A DNA stretch of 64,000 nucleotides from Psychrobacter fozii (GTDB taxonomy: Bacteria; Pseudomonadota; Gammaproteobacteria; Pseudomonadales; Moraxellaceae), in contig NZ_QJSU01000003.1 in NCBI RefSeq assembly GCF_003217155.1, positions 310,001 through 374,000 of the forward strand, given 5' to 3'. Made by a program: the position numbers and the translations under genes. Shown piece after piece: positions 16,801-24,893 of this stretch (its first letter is position 1; every line of letters starts with the position of its first letter). The notes under the pieces are model-generated. The model did not search any database, was not told the origin of the DNA, and saw only the letters and a program-made list of their open reading frames with translations.

Positions 16801-17673
16801 ATGATAACTCTTGATGAGTGGCAACGGCAGGGGCAATATGAATCCATTCATGGGTATCAAATATTCACTCGGTATGCAGGGGATAAAAGTGCGCCTGTAT
16901 TGCTATTGATTCATGGTTATCCTAGTGCCAGTTGGGACTGGGAGGGCATGTGGGATACGCTAACCGAGCATTATTATGTCATCACCCTCGATATGCTGGG
17001 GTTTGGGTTATCAGCCAAACCCAAAAACGCGCGCTATCTAATCAGTGAGCAGGCCGATATTTATCAAGCGGTTTTAGAAAGGCTGGGCATCAGTGATTAT
17101 CATATCTTAGCGCATGACTATGGTGATACAGTGGCTCAGGAGTTGCTGGCAAGACAAGTTGAGGATAGTATTGAGCTACGCATTGCCAGCGTATGCTTCT
17201 TAAACGGTGGTTTATTCCCTGAGACGCACAAACCTATCTTGGTGCAGAAACTACTGCTATCGCCATTGGGTCCTCTGGTATCAAAGCTGATTAATAAACA
17301 GAAATTTGCGGGCAGTCTACAACGGATATTTGGCCCCGATACACAGCCTACGTCAGAGGTGATAGACACGTTATGGCAGTTGTTAAATCACAATAACGGA
17401 TTGGGTGTGATGCATAAGTTGATTAACTATATCCCCCAACGCCAGCAGTACCGTGAGCGATGGGTAGGTGCCATTATCAACAGTACCGTACCTGTGAAAT
17501 TGATTGCTGGTGCCAGAGATCCTATCTCAGGACAGCATATGATTGATCGTTATCGTCAGTTGATACCCGATGCTAATGTAACCAATATGCCTATGTTAGG
17601 TCATTATCCGCAGATAGAGGATGCAGCGGCAATCACAGCGGCCTATCTACAATTTAGACGCAGTATTCTGTAA
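16801..17673 (+). CDS. alpha/beta hydrolase, MEST/epoxide-hydrolase-like
   Basis: 290-residue alpha/beta hydrolase. The oxyanion loop is LLIHGYPSASWDW. The nucleophile elbow reads LAHDYGDTVAQELL, with Asp instead of Ser, as in haloalkane dehalogenases, epoxide hydrolases and vertebrate MEST, whose HDYGD motif is the same. The late acid and His would be within GARDPISGQ and MLGHYPQIE. The real substrate is unknown. The ATG at 16801 follows GAGGAG by about 10 bases and lies 7 bases after the aldolase gene; an upstream in-frame TTG at 16783 overlaps that gene and is less likely. Confidence 0.85.
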   Translation: MITLDEWQRQGQYESIHGYQIFTRYAGDKSAPVLLLIHGYPSASWDWEGMWDTLTEHYYVITLDMLGFGLSAKPKNARYLISEQADIYQAVLERLGISDYHILAHDYGDTVAQELLARQVEDSIELRIASVCFLNGGLFPETHKPILVQKLLLSPLGPLVSKLINKQKFAGSLQRIFGPDTQPTSEVIDTLWQLLNHNNGLGVMHKLINYIPQRQQYRERWVGAIINSTVPVKLIAGARDPISGQHMIDRYRQLIPDANVTNMPMLGHYPQIEDAAAITAAYLQFRRSIL

Positions 17674-17692
17674 ATACCGTTTAATCTAAAAC

Positions 17693-17726
17693 ACGCAAGG
17701 CATCAAGTGGTGCTCTGCGTTTTTTA
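17693..17726 (+). terminator. rho-independent terminator
   Basis: Imperfect stem ACGCAAGGCATC with GGTGCTCTGCGT followed by TTTTTT, 20 bases after the hydrolase stop codon. Confidence 0.7.
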
Positions 17727-18083
17727 TTCTATTCTCATTGCTTGAGTCTCAAGCGCGTATAAGCTATTAGCTGAGTTAGAAAAACGCATCACGAAATGAA
17801 TCGCATAGGTCAAAGTGAATTAAGTTCAGAAAATGAAGAGACAAGCTCAATCTGTTCCATGTTTTTCAATGCTTATCTGTTTTTTAAACCTTTGATATGA
17901 TGAACAAGTAATTTTGACGCCACTCTGATTGACATAACTCTGGATATATTTCTAACTCTTCGCTCATCTCTCCTCAAAGGGACACTGAATTTCCTATATA
18001 ATGAGAGCTATTTCGTTATTGATAATCCATTCAATTTAGGCTTTTTGAGCAAAAAAGCTTTTCCTCAGGTAAAACGGTGCTCT

Positions 18084-19088
18084 ATGTTTAACGCTTCCTC
18101 GACTCGTTTAAATAAATACATCAGCGAAAGCGGTATCTGCTCCAGGCGAGATGCTGATCGCTTTATTGAACAAGGTAATGTGTACATTAATGGCAAGCGC
18201 GCTTCGGTGGGTGACCAAGTGGCTGCTGGAGATGCGGTAAAGGTTAATGGGCAGCTTATTGAGCCACGAGAGCCCGATGATTTTGTGTTTATTGTCTTGA
18301 ATAAGCCAGTGGGCATTGTGAGCACCACAGAAAGCTCCGAGAAAAATAACATTGTCGATTTTGTGAGACATAGTTTACGTATTTTCCCGATTGGACGTTT
18401 GGATAAAGATTCCCAAGGGTTAATATTTTTGACCAATAATGGCGATCTGGTCAACAAGGTGCTACGTGCTGGTAATAACCATGAAAAAGAGTATCTGGTC
18501 ACGGTCAATAAGCCGTTAACCGATAGTGTTATTGAGGGTTTGGCGGGCGGTGTACCAATGCTTGGCAAGATGACGAAAAAATGCCCAGTGACTAAAGTAG
18601 CGCCTAATGTGTTTAACATTACGCTAGTTCAAGGTCTGAATCGTCAAATTCGCCGTATGTGTGAGCATTTTGGCTATGAAGTCGTAAAACTTGAGCGTAC
18701 ACGGATTATGAATGTAAGTCTCAAGGGTACGCCCGTTGGAGACTGGCGAGACTTAACGCCAAAAGAGTTGTCTGTGTTACTTAAATCTGTAGAAGACTCT
18801 TCTTCGCAAGATAATAAATCACCTAAGAAATCTAGTAATGCATCACGAAAAAAACCTCGTACTGATGCCTCATCAAAGTCAAAACCGTCTTCAAAATCGG
18901 CGGGTGCGGCAAAGGGGCGTAACAAATACGCTAAGGATGATGCTAAAAAGCCAGCAGGTTCTAAAGGTAGAGATGGACGTCCTGCTGGTCGTGGTAAGCC
19001 GTCAGGGGGTAATGGTAAGTCTGGAGGCAATGGCAAACCTGCTAACAATGGCAGGCGTCCTTCAAAAGGCCGAGGGTCTAAGCGGTAG
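18084..19088 (+). CDS. rluF: 23S rRNA pseudouridine synthase RluF
   Basis: RsuA/RluB/E/F-family synthase that isomerises a uridine in 23S rRNA (U2604 in E. coli; RluF also acts on a tRNA). An N-terminal S4 domain ([18 protein letters not shown], residues about 9-55) precedes the catalytic domain with [10 protein letters not shown] (catalytic Asp) and [16 protein letters not shown]. After about residue 245 comes an unusual tail of some 85 residues made mostly of Lys, Ser, Gly, Arg and Asn, with [12 protein letters not shown] near the end, probably disordered and RNA-binding. The ATG at 18084 is taken as start; an in-frame TTG at 18045 would add 13 residues. Confidence 0.9.
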   Translation: MFNASSTRLNKYISESGICSRRDADRFIEQGNVYINGKRASVGDQVAAGDAVKVNGQLIEPREPDDFVFIVLNKPVGIVSTTESSEKNNIVDFVRHSLRIFPIGRLDKDSQGLIFLTNNGDLVNKVLRAGNNHEKEYLVTVNKPLTDSVIEGLAGGVPMLGKMTKKCPVTKVAPNVFNITLVQGLNRQIRRMCEHFGYEVVKLERTRIMNVSLKGTPVGDWRDLTPKELSVLLKSVEDSSSQDNKSPKKSSNASRKKPRTDASSKSKPSSKSAGAAKGRNKYAKDDAKKPAGSKGRDGRPAGRGKPSGGNGKSGGNGKPANNGRRPSKGRGSKR

Positions 19089-19188
19089 TAGTTTCGCGAT
19101 CATAAGTTTTTAACGTGCGACTGCTTTATTCATTTTTAAATGTCAGTAAGCTAAATAATTTTAACTTTGACCTTAACAGGATAATATT

Positions 19189-19632
19189 ATGTTTAAAATA
19201 AAAGTAGAACGCATTGTCAAAAAACCGATTGATGAGGTATTTGAGGCACTGAGTGACCACGCCAGTTATGGCTCATTTAAAGCCGTAGGTGTAGCTAAGT
19301 TGGTGAATGAAGGTGACGAGGAGCGCAATGGCGTTGGGGCTTTACGTACCATTCAATCGGGACCTGTTAAGTTTTGGGAGCGCATCACGGCGTTCGAGCG
19401 TCCTACTCACATGCAATACCAAATCGAAAAATCTAGACCTATAAAAATGCAACATGATAAAGGCGTCATTGATTTAAAAGACTTGGGCGATGGCACCACA
19501 CACGTGACTTGGGTATCTGAGGGTCGATTGACTGTACCATTGCCATTATTCGGTCGCCTATTTGACCGTCAAATGCAGAAGCAAGGAACCATAGGGTTTA
19601 GCAGTATACTCAAATCTATAGAAAGCCGCTAA
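19189..19632 (+). CDS. SRPBCC-family (polyketide cyclase/START-like) protein
   Basis: 147 residues with the SRPBCC pattern: a short beta-strand start (VERIVKKPIDEVFEALSDHASY), a central WERITAF strand and a C-terminal long helix (PLFGRLFDRQMQKQGTIGF). These proteins bind hydrophobic ligands in a helix-grip fold. The sequence gives no ligand. AACAGGATAATATT precedes the ATG. It is probably a single gene, ending in a stem-loop. Confidence 0.8.
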   Translation: MFKIKVERIVKKPIDEVFEALSDHASYGSFKAVGVAKLVNEGDEERNGVGALRTIQSGPVKFWERITAFERPTHMQYQIEKSRPIKMQHDKGVIDLKDLGDGTTHVTWVSEGRLTVPLPLFGRLFDRQMQKQGTIGFSSILKSIESR

Positions 19633-19655
19633 TCTAGCGGCAGTATTGGCTTTTT
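19622..19655 (+). terminator. probable terminator overlapping the SRPBCC stop
   Basis: AAAGCC pairs with GGCTTT, enclosing a tight GCCGCT/AGCGGC hairpin, then a T-run. The stop codon lies inside the stem. Confidence 0.55.
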
Positions 19656-19668
19656 TGATATAACTATC

Positions 19669-19842
19669 TAGGGCGTGTCCTCAATTCAAACGAGTGCCCT
19701 CTAAATGGGCTAAAAATAGCTAAATTTTGCCAAACATCGTCAAATATCTGGTCAATATCCTGATATTATCTGCGCTATTTTCCTCGTTTGACTGCAATTT
19801 ATCTTATTTTGATCATCATTTTTAAAATGAGGACACACCCTA
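19669..19842 (+). repeat. MITE-like element, copy 2
   Basis: 174 bp from TAGGGCGTGTCC to GGACACACCCTA, with the same internal order of landmarks as the copy at 13687. It lies between the SRPBCC gene and the DUF1244 gene, in the convergent gap. Confidence 0.85.
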
Positions 19843-19879
19843 GTGATGGCTTATTTTATTTGAGCCATCACTGTCAGCT

Positions 19880-20191
19880 TTAATCTGCTTTGTTCTTAGC
19901 AGCTTCTATCTCGTTAAAACGTGCTAACTGCTCGGGCGTTGCTTTCTGTTGATACTTCTCTTTCCACTCAGAGTAAGGCATACCATAAACAAGCTCGCGC
20001 GCATCTTCGTATTCGATTTCAATACCACGCTCTTCACCAGCCGCTTTATACCATTTGGATAAACAGTTACGACAAAAGTCAGCAAGGTTCATCAGTTCGA
20101 TATTTTGTACATCTTTACGCTCGTCTAAATGAGCCAATAAGCGACGAAATGCCGCGGCTTCTAATTCGATGTTTGATTCTAATTTTGCCAT
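19880..20191 (-). CDS. DUF1244-family protein
   Basis: 103-residue soluble protein. The conserved DUF1244 core is clear: FRRLLAHLDERKDVQNIELM then NLADFCRNCLSKWYKAA near residues 15-50, with two close cysteines. The function is unknown. AGGAAAACCTT precedes the ATG. It is a single gene facing the MITE; the region upstream (20192-20415) holds nothing recognised. Confidence 0.9.
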   Translation of the reverse strand: MAKLESNIELEAAAFRRLLAHLDERKDVQNIELMNLADFCRNCLSKWYKAAGEERGIEIEYEDARELVYGMPYSEWKEKYQQKATPEQLARFNEIEAAKNKAD

Positions 20192-20415
20192 AAGGTTTTC
20201 CTAGTTATAATTGAGTCATTTCAAAACTGAAATGATACTAACGATATAAATATTGCGCAACCTATGTCGTTCTATATTAAAAAAGGTATACAAGAAAACT
20301 TGGCAAACTCGTTGTATTAGCTATATTTTGACTAAAATGAGGTGAATGATATAACTTCATTTCAGTCAAAACTGTTATATGTCGGAATGATTAAAAGCCT
20401 TTAAGCTAAGTTAAA

Positions 20416-21702
20416 TTACTGCATCTGACAAAGTGTTTTGGTAACTTCTAAAAATTCTTCTATATCTTGTAGATTATGGCAGTGGATAGGTGATACACGA
20501 ATTGATCCTTTCAAACCAAATGATTCCAACATTCTTGAGGAGTAAGGGCTTGATAGTAAACGTTCGAAAGTGACTACCCCTGCGGCTTCATAATGATCTA
20601 CGGCTTTCTTATATTCTAAATTGTCAAAACCAATAGCCATAATAAAGTCTTTTTGGGTCAAGTCTTTGCAATCTAAATAGACGTTTACGCCGTCTATATG
20701 TCTTAATCCTTGCACATTTTCAGTGCCTTCTAACATTGCGTGCATTAAAGCTCTTTCATGCAATTTGATACGGGTCATACCTTCTACAAAAAGATATCTT
20801 CTTTTCGTTGAAGTAATGAACTGCTCTCCTAACCAACACACGTAATTGACGACTTCAGTGACTGCTGCAAAATGTGCTGGGGCAGGGCTACCAAGTTGCC
20901 AATAATCATGTGGCTTCGCAATTAACTTATTGTGTGGTAATTTCGCCAATCGCTCTGATACATAACCAACTCCAAAACCACGTGGACCAAAAAACTTATA
21001 AGGCGCAAAATTAATCCCGTCAACGGCTACCTTGCTCACATCGATAATCCCATGTGGTGCATGTTGTACGGCATCAGCCACAATATACAGATCAGGTTTA
21101 ATTTTTCTTGCTTCGGCCACTATTTTGGCTTCATCTAACAAGGCACCAGACACATTTGATGCATACATAAAGCTTAATAAACACGTATCTTGGTCAATCA
21201 GTTTGATCACTTCCTCAACATCGACGCCACCTGTCACAGGGTTAGTCTTAGCCACTCTTAACTCTTTCCCTGTTGCCTTGGCATAAGAAGCCATTGCGTC
21301 ATAAGCCGAAGGGTGCTCTAACAAGGTTGTCACCACATTATTGCCAGGTACATTCTCCATCACAGTTCTGACTATATCAAACATGACCATAGAGGCAGTG
21401 AGCGATGTAACGATACTGCCTTTATCAATATTTAAGATGGTTTCTATGGAACGATACCCTTCTTCTTGGATATCCATCAGCCATTTCGCAGTTGTATTGC
21501 CATGCTCTGGACAGTCTGGCAATTCATCTAGTTCTTTAAAAATATTACTGGCCGCTTTTAATCTAAATGAGCCACCTGAGTTATCAAAGAAAAGCCTTTT
21601 TGTTTTATTAATTGGGTCGATATCCACGTGATAAAACTTGTCTTTAATCATCTCACTCAAGGACTCACTAAAAAGCTCACCTTGTTCAATGTTGTATTTC
21701 AT
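20416..21702 (-). CDS. class V aminotransferase-fold PLP enzyme, substrate unknown
   Basis: 428-residue PLP enzyme of the cysteine desulfurase / isopenicillin N epimerase superfamily. Seen: FFDNSGGS near the N-terminus, VADAVQHAPH (cofactor Asp about 210 and Gln/His) and the Schiff-base Lys about 236 in FAPYKFFGPRG. The usual cysteine-desulfurase catalytic-loop Cys is not evident. It lies 122 bp downstream of a dicarboxylate/amino-acid symporter and, with the divergent LysR gene, forms a module that probably imports and converts an amino acid. Lyase, epimerase and aminotransferase activity are all possible. Confidence 0.8.
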   Translation of the reverse strand: MKYNIEQGELFSESLSEMIKDKFYHVDIDPINKTKRLFFDNSGGSFRLKAASNIFKELDELPDCPEHGNTTAKWLMDIQEEGYRSIETILNIDKGSIVTSLTASMVMFDIVRTVMENVPGNNVVTTLLEHPSAYDAMASYAKATGKELRVAKTNPVTGGVDVEEVIKLIDQDTCLLSFMYASNVSGALLDEAKIVAEARKIKPDLYIVADAVQHAPHGIIDVSKVAVDGINFAPYKFFGPRGFGVGYVSERLAKLPHNKLIAKPHDYWQLGSPAPAHFAAVTEVVNYVCWLGEQFITSTKRRYLFVEGMTRIKLHERALMHAMLEGTENVQGLRHIDGVNVYLDCKDLTQKDFIMAIGFDNLEYKKAVDHYEAAGVVTFERLLSSPYSSRMLESFGLKGSIRVSPIHCHNLQDIEEFLEVTKTLCQMQ

Positions 21703-21824
21703 GACGATTATCCTATTATTTTTTTGAAAATTAAGAGTGAGTAAGCAAGGCAGATAATAAAGTCACAACACCGTATTCTCTGCTTTGTTTAATAGTTTTA
21801 GCTCTATTGTGTAATGTAAGAGAG

Positions 21825-23069
21825 TTATGTTTTGGCTAATTTTACTTCCTGATTGGGTTCAATCTCGTCTTCAAATAAGTTTTCTATTCTGGCAATACAA
21901 AGCATTGAAACCATGTCGCCTGTTACGTTGAGTGTGGTATGTCCCATATCAATTATTCTGTAGATTGCCGCAATTAAGCCGATAATATCAGCAGGTAACC
22001 CAATTGAGTCCAATAGAATAACCATCATCACGATGCCACCACCTGGAATCCCCGGCGAACCAATTGCTATTAGCGTTGCCATAGTGATGGTCATAAATTG
22101 TTGAAAGAGTGTCATCTCAATGCCATATATCTGAGCAACAAACATAGTCCCAACGGCGAAATAAACGGCTGCGCCATTCATATTAATCGTTGCACCCAGA
22201 GGAAGAGAAAAACCTGCTAGCTCCTTTGTCACACCAAATTTTTCTTCTGCTACTTTCATGGTGACTGGAAGAGAGCCTGAACTGCTTGTTGTACTTGCCG
22301 TGATAGCCCAAACGGCAGGGATATGTTTGAAAAATTCTTTTAAACTTACTTTAGCTACGAACTTTAATAGGAAGATATATAAGAATAAAACAACGCAGAT
22401 CATCGCTACATAATCAGCCAAAATAAATTTAGCCAACGGTCCAAATATCTCCAAGCCATACTCACCAACTGAGGCAGCGATTAGTGCAGCAACACCATAA
22501 GGAGAAAATCCCATAATAATGTCAGTAACCTTAAGCATTATTTCCGTTCCACTATCAACAACTTTCTTGAAGGGCTCGCTTTGTTTGCCTAGTATTGTCA
22601 TTCCAATACCAAAAAAGGAAGAGAAGATAATAATTTGCATTAAGTTACCCTCAGCAAGCGCTTGAATAGGGTTAGTCGGTACCATGCTTAACAGGGTTTC
22701 AGAGACACTAGCCATCTCTTTTATTACAACTGGATCTGTTGAAATAATATTCATCTCAAAACCTTGTCCAGGCATTAATAAATTTGCAACAATAAGTCCA
22801 ATGACTCCTGATAACAAAGTGGTTACGACATAAAATAGTAACGTTTTACTACCCACACGTTTTAACTTTTGTATGTCTCCCATATTGGAGATTCCACTTG
22901 CTATTGAGAAAGCCACGAGTGGTACAACTATCATCTTGATTAGGTTTAAGAACAGATCTCCAATGGGCTTTGCGATCAGCGCTTGTTCTTTAAAGAAGAT
23001 ACCTGCGGCTATACCTATGGCAAATCCAATGAATACTTTAGTACTTAGTTGCATCCTTTTTTTTCTCAT
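21825..23069 (-). CDS. DAACS-family dicarboxylate/amino acid:cation symporter
   Basis: 414-residue membrane protein of the GltP/DctA/SstT/TcyP group. Hallmarks are the Ser-rich hairpin ASTTSSSGSLPVTMK, LGATINMNGAA (sodium and substrate site) and SPGIPGGGIVMM with a later DMGHTTLNVTGD. Acidic amino acids, dicarboxylates, serine or cystine are all transported by relatives. AGGAAG is 7 bases before the ATG. It is divergent from a LysR gene and upstream of the class V PLP enzyme, whose substrate it likely imports. Confidence 0.9.
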   Translation of the reverse strand: MRKKRMQLSTKVFIGFAIGIAAGIFFKEQALIAKPIGDLFLNLIKMIVVPLVAFSIASGISNMGDIQKLKRVGSKTLLFYVVTTLLSGVIGLIVANLLMPGQGFEMNIISTDPVVIKEMASVSETLLSMVPTNPIQALAEGNLMQIIIFSSFFGIGMTILGKQSEPFKKVVDSGTEIMLKVTDIIMGFSPYGVAALIAASVGEYGLEIFGPLAKFILADYVAMICVVLFLYIFLLKFVAKVSLKEFFKHIPAVWAITASTTSSSGSLPVTMKVAEEKFGVTKELAGFSLPLGATINMNGAAVYFAVGTMFVAQIYGIEMTLFQQFMTITMATLIAIGSPGIPGGGIVMMVILLDSIGLPADIIGLIAAIYRIIDMGHTTLNVTGDMVSMLCIARIENLFEDEIEPNQEVKLAKT

Positions 23070-23126
23070 AATGACACTTCCTATGTGTTACGTTCATGTG
23101 AGGTTCTAACCTGCAAGGCTAGTTAA

Positions 23127-23160
23127 TGCTGTAGGAACAATGTTGCAACTATTGGTACAA
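23127..23160. promoter_or_regulatory. possible LysR operator dyad
   Basis: An imperfect dyad centred on GTTGCAAC (GGAACAAT ... ATTGGTAC arms) lies between the divergent symporter and LysR genes, 60-90 bases from the symporter start. This is the expected place and size for an LTTR site. Inference only. Confidence 0.4.
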
Positions 23161-23263
23161 AATTTATCCACCCCTAAATCTACCATTACAGTTAATATTA
23201 TAATAATGAATTAAAGAGGTTAGATATATTCAAACTATTAATATATAAACATGAGGTAATCTA

Positions 23264-24196
23264 ATGAAGACTGAGCAAATAGAAACATTTTTGATGATCA
23301 CAGAAACAAAGAACTTATCTTTAGCGAGCAAAAATCTGTTCATCTCTCAATCGGCAGTTAGTCATCGTTTGCGCGCTCTAGAGGAACATCTTGACTGTGA
23401 GTTATTCATACGTGGCCGTGGTGAAAAGCTAGTCACCTTGACACAAAAGGGAGAGGAGTTTGTTGAAATAGCAATGCGTTGGAAAGCGTTATGGCGGGAA
23501 ACGAAAATATGGGCATTACAAGAGTCTAAAATGAACTTAAGTGTAGCTAGTATTGATAGTTTAAATACTTGTGTGTTTTCAAATCTATATAAAGAATTGA
23601 TTAATAACAATAATACAGATGATAAGAAAGCTAGTGAAAGCAGCAATGGGATTACTTTAAATGTGAGTTCTCACTGGAGCAAAACTATTTATGACCTCAT
23701 TGAGAATAACGATATCGATATCGGCTTCACACTTAATTCATTAAAATATCCAAATGCTATATCTAAACCTTTATTTAAATCTAGAGGAGTTATTATTTCT
23801 TCCATCTCATCAAAATATGCTAGATTGGTTCACCCGCATGATTTAGATACAGCTGATGAAATTCTTTTTTCAAGTGTTTCTGAATACCATATATGGCACA
23901 ATTTTTGGTGGGAAAAAAATCAGAATGAGTATTCTAGTGTTGATACGGTTTCACTATTATTCACTGTTTTTGACTTTGAAGAAAAATGGGCTATCGTCCC
24001 TGTTTGGATTGCACGTGTATTTGAAAGAATCCACCCTGTTAAAATATCTGAGCTTAGCGTACTTGCACCCGAATATACTTGTTATCAAGTGACGAATCGC
24101 TACCCTAAGTCAAGTAGGTTGAAAGCCATTGAAAGGTTTACAACGGCCTTAGAAGATTATATGAAGACAGATGCTTTCATTAATAGTGTGCAGTAA
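23264..24196 (+). CDS. LysR-family transcriptional regulator
   Basis: 310-residue LTTR. The helix-turn-helix is at residues about 1-60 (EQIETFLMITETKNLSLASKN, then LFISQSAVSHRLRALEEHLDCELF), with a substrate-binding domain after it. It is divergent from the DAACS symporter and PLP enzyme, 194 bp away, so it most likely controls them. AT-rich codon use in the second half is a little stronger than in neighbours, but not enough to claim transfer. Confidence 0.9.
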   Translation: MKTEQIETFLMITETKNLSLASKNLFISQSAVSHRLRALEEHLDCELFIRGRGEKLVTLTQKGEEFVEIAMRWKALWRETKIWALQESKMNLSVASIDSLNTCVFSNLYKELINNNNTDDKKASESSNGITLNVSSHWSKTIYDLIENNDIDIGFTLNSLKYPNAISKPLFKSRGVIISSISSKYARLVHPHDLDTADEILFSSVSEYHIWHNFWWEKNQNEYSSVDTVSLLFTVFDFEEKWAIVPVWIARVFERIHPVKISELSVLAPEYTCYQVTNRYPKSSRLKAIERFTTALEDYMKTDAFINSVQ

Positions 24197-24499
24197 GAGG
24201 TTGAATGTTAAAAAATCACAATCTCATATAAAATCTTAATAGTATCTCTTTCGAGCGCAATTTATTAGCCCACTAAGCTCAAACTATATTTAAGAGAAGT
24301 TGTTATAGAAATTTTACATTCATCACATTATGCTTAATAGCTGATATAGCCAAAGTATGGTCAGTTATGTATGTGAGGTTTTAGGGTAGGGCACAGTTTG
24401 GGCACCACCATGGAAACGGGATTTTTTTTGAGTAGTTAGACTTAACTATATTCAAAACGATATTTCGAGAATTTCTCTAAAAGCCCCGAAAATCAGGCA
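24197..24499. other. intergenic, no feature seen
   Basis: About 300 bases after the LysR gene. No open frame with coding character, no clear repeat. An 8-T run at 24423-24430 has no good stem before it. Confidence 0.5.
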
Positions 24500-24538
24500 A
24501 AAAAAATCCTTACTTCTTAAATAAGAAGTAAGGATTTT
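24500..24538 (-). terminator. tRNA-Gly terminator
   Basis: On the minus strand, AAAATCCTTACTTCTTA pairs with TAAGAAGTAAGGATTTT in a 17 bp stem with a very short loop, followed by a T-run. It starts 21 bases after the tRNA 3' end. Confidence 0.85.
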
Positions 24539-24559
24539 AGTGCTCTTTCAAGCCATATT

Positions 24560-24634
24560 TGGAGCGGGAAAAGAGATTCGAACTCTCGACCCCAACCTTG
24601 GCAAGGTTATGCTCTACCACTGAGCTATTCCCGC
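24560..24634 (-). tRNA. tRNA-Gly, anticodon GCC
   Basis: 75 bases with an encoded 3' CCA. The acceptor GCGGGAA pairs with TTCCCGC, the D arm is GCTCAGTGGTAGAGC, the anticodon loop reads TTGCCAA, and the T arm is GAGAGTTCGAATCTC. The discriminator is U. All arms pair, so the gene looks functional. It stands alone, not in a tRNA cluster. Confidence 0.97.
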
Positions 24635-24671
24635 TAATTATCAATTAACTATCGTCAGTTGATGAAGGCGT

Positions 24672-24699
24672 ATTATACGCAGTTTTTTTTACCTGTCAA
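24672..24699 (-). promoter_or_regulatory. sigma-70 promoter of tRNA-Gly
   Basis: On the minus strand, TTGACA (24699-24694) and TATAAT (24677-24672), both perfect consensus, with 16 bases between them. Transcription would begin near 24665, about 30 bases before the tRNA. Confidence 0.85.
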
Positions 24700-24893
24700 C
24701 ACTTACGTTAAAAAAAAGTAAAGTTAGTAAAACAGGCATGTCATCCAACTGCATAGATATGTTATAACAGTTTCTTATAAAAACTATTCCAAAAGCTTTG
24801 CATTGAATAAATAGGCTGGAATACGATTTATAATTTACTTCAATTATATAAACAATCGTCAATACTTATAATGATAAGTCATAAGGATATAAA

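Noticed and set aside
18674..19048. 124-residue minus-strand frame opposite rluF
   Set aside because: It is the antisense of the basic Gly/Lys/Arg tail, giving a Pro/Leu-rich shadow protein with no ribosome site.
24560..24634. tRNA as an integration site of a genomic island
   Set aside because: No integrase and no second copy of the tRNA 3' end was found in the flanking DNA.
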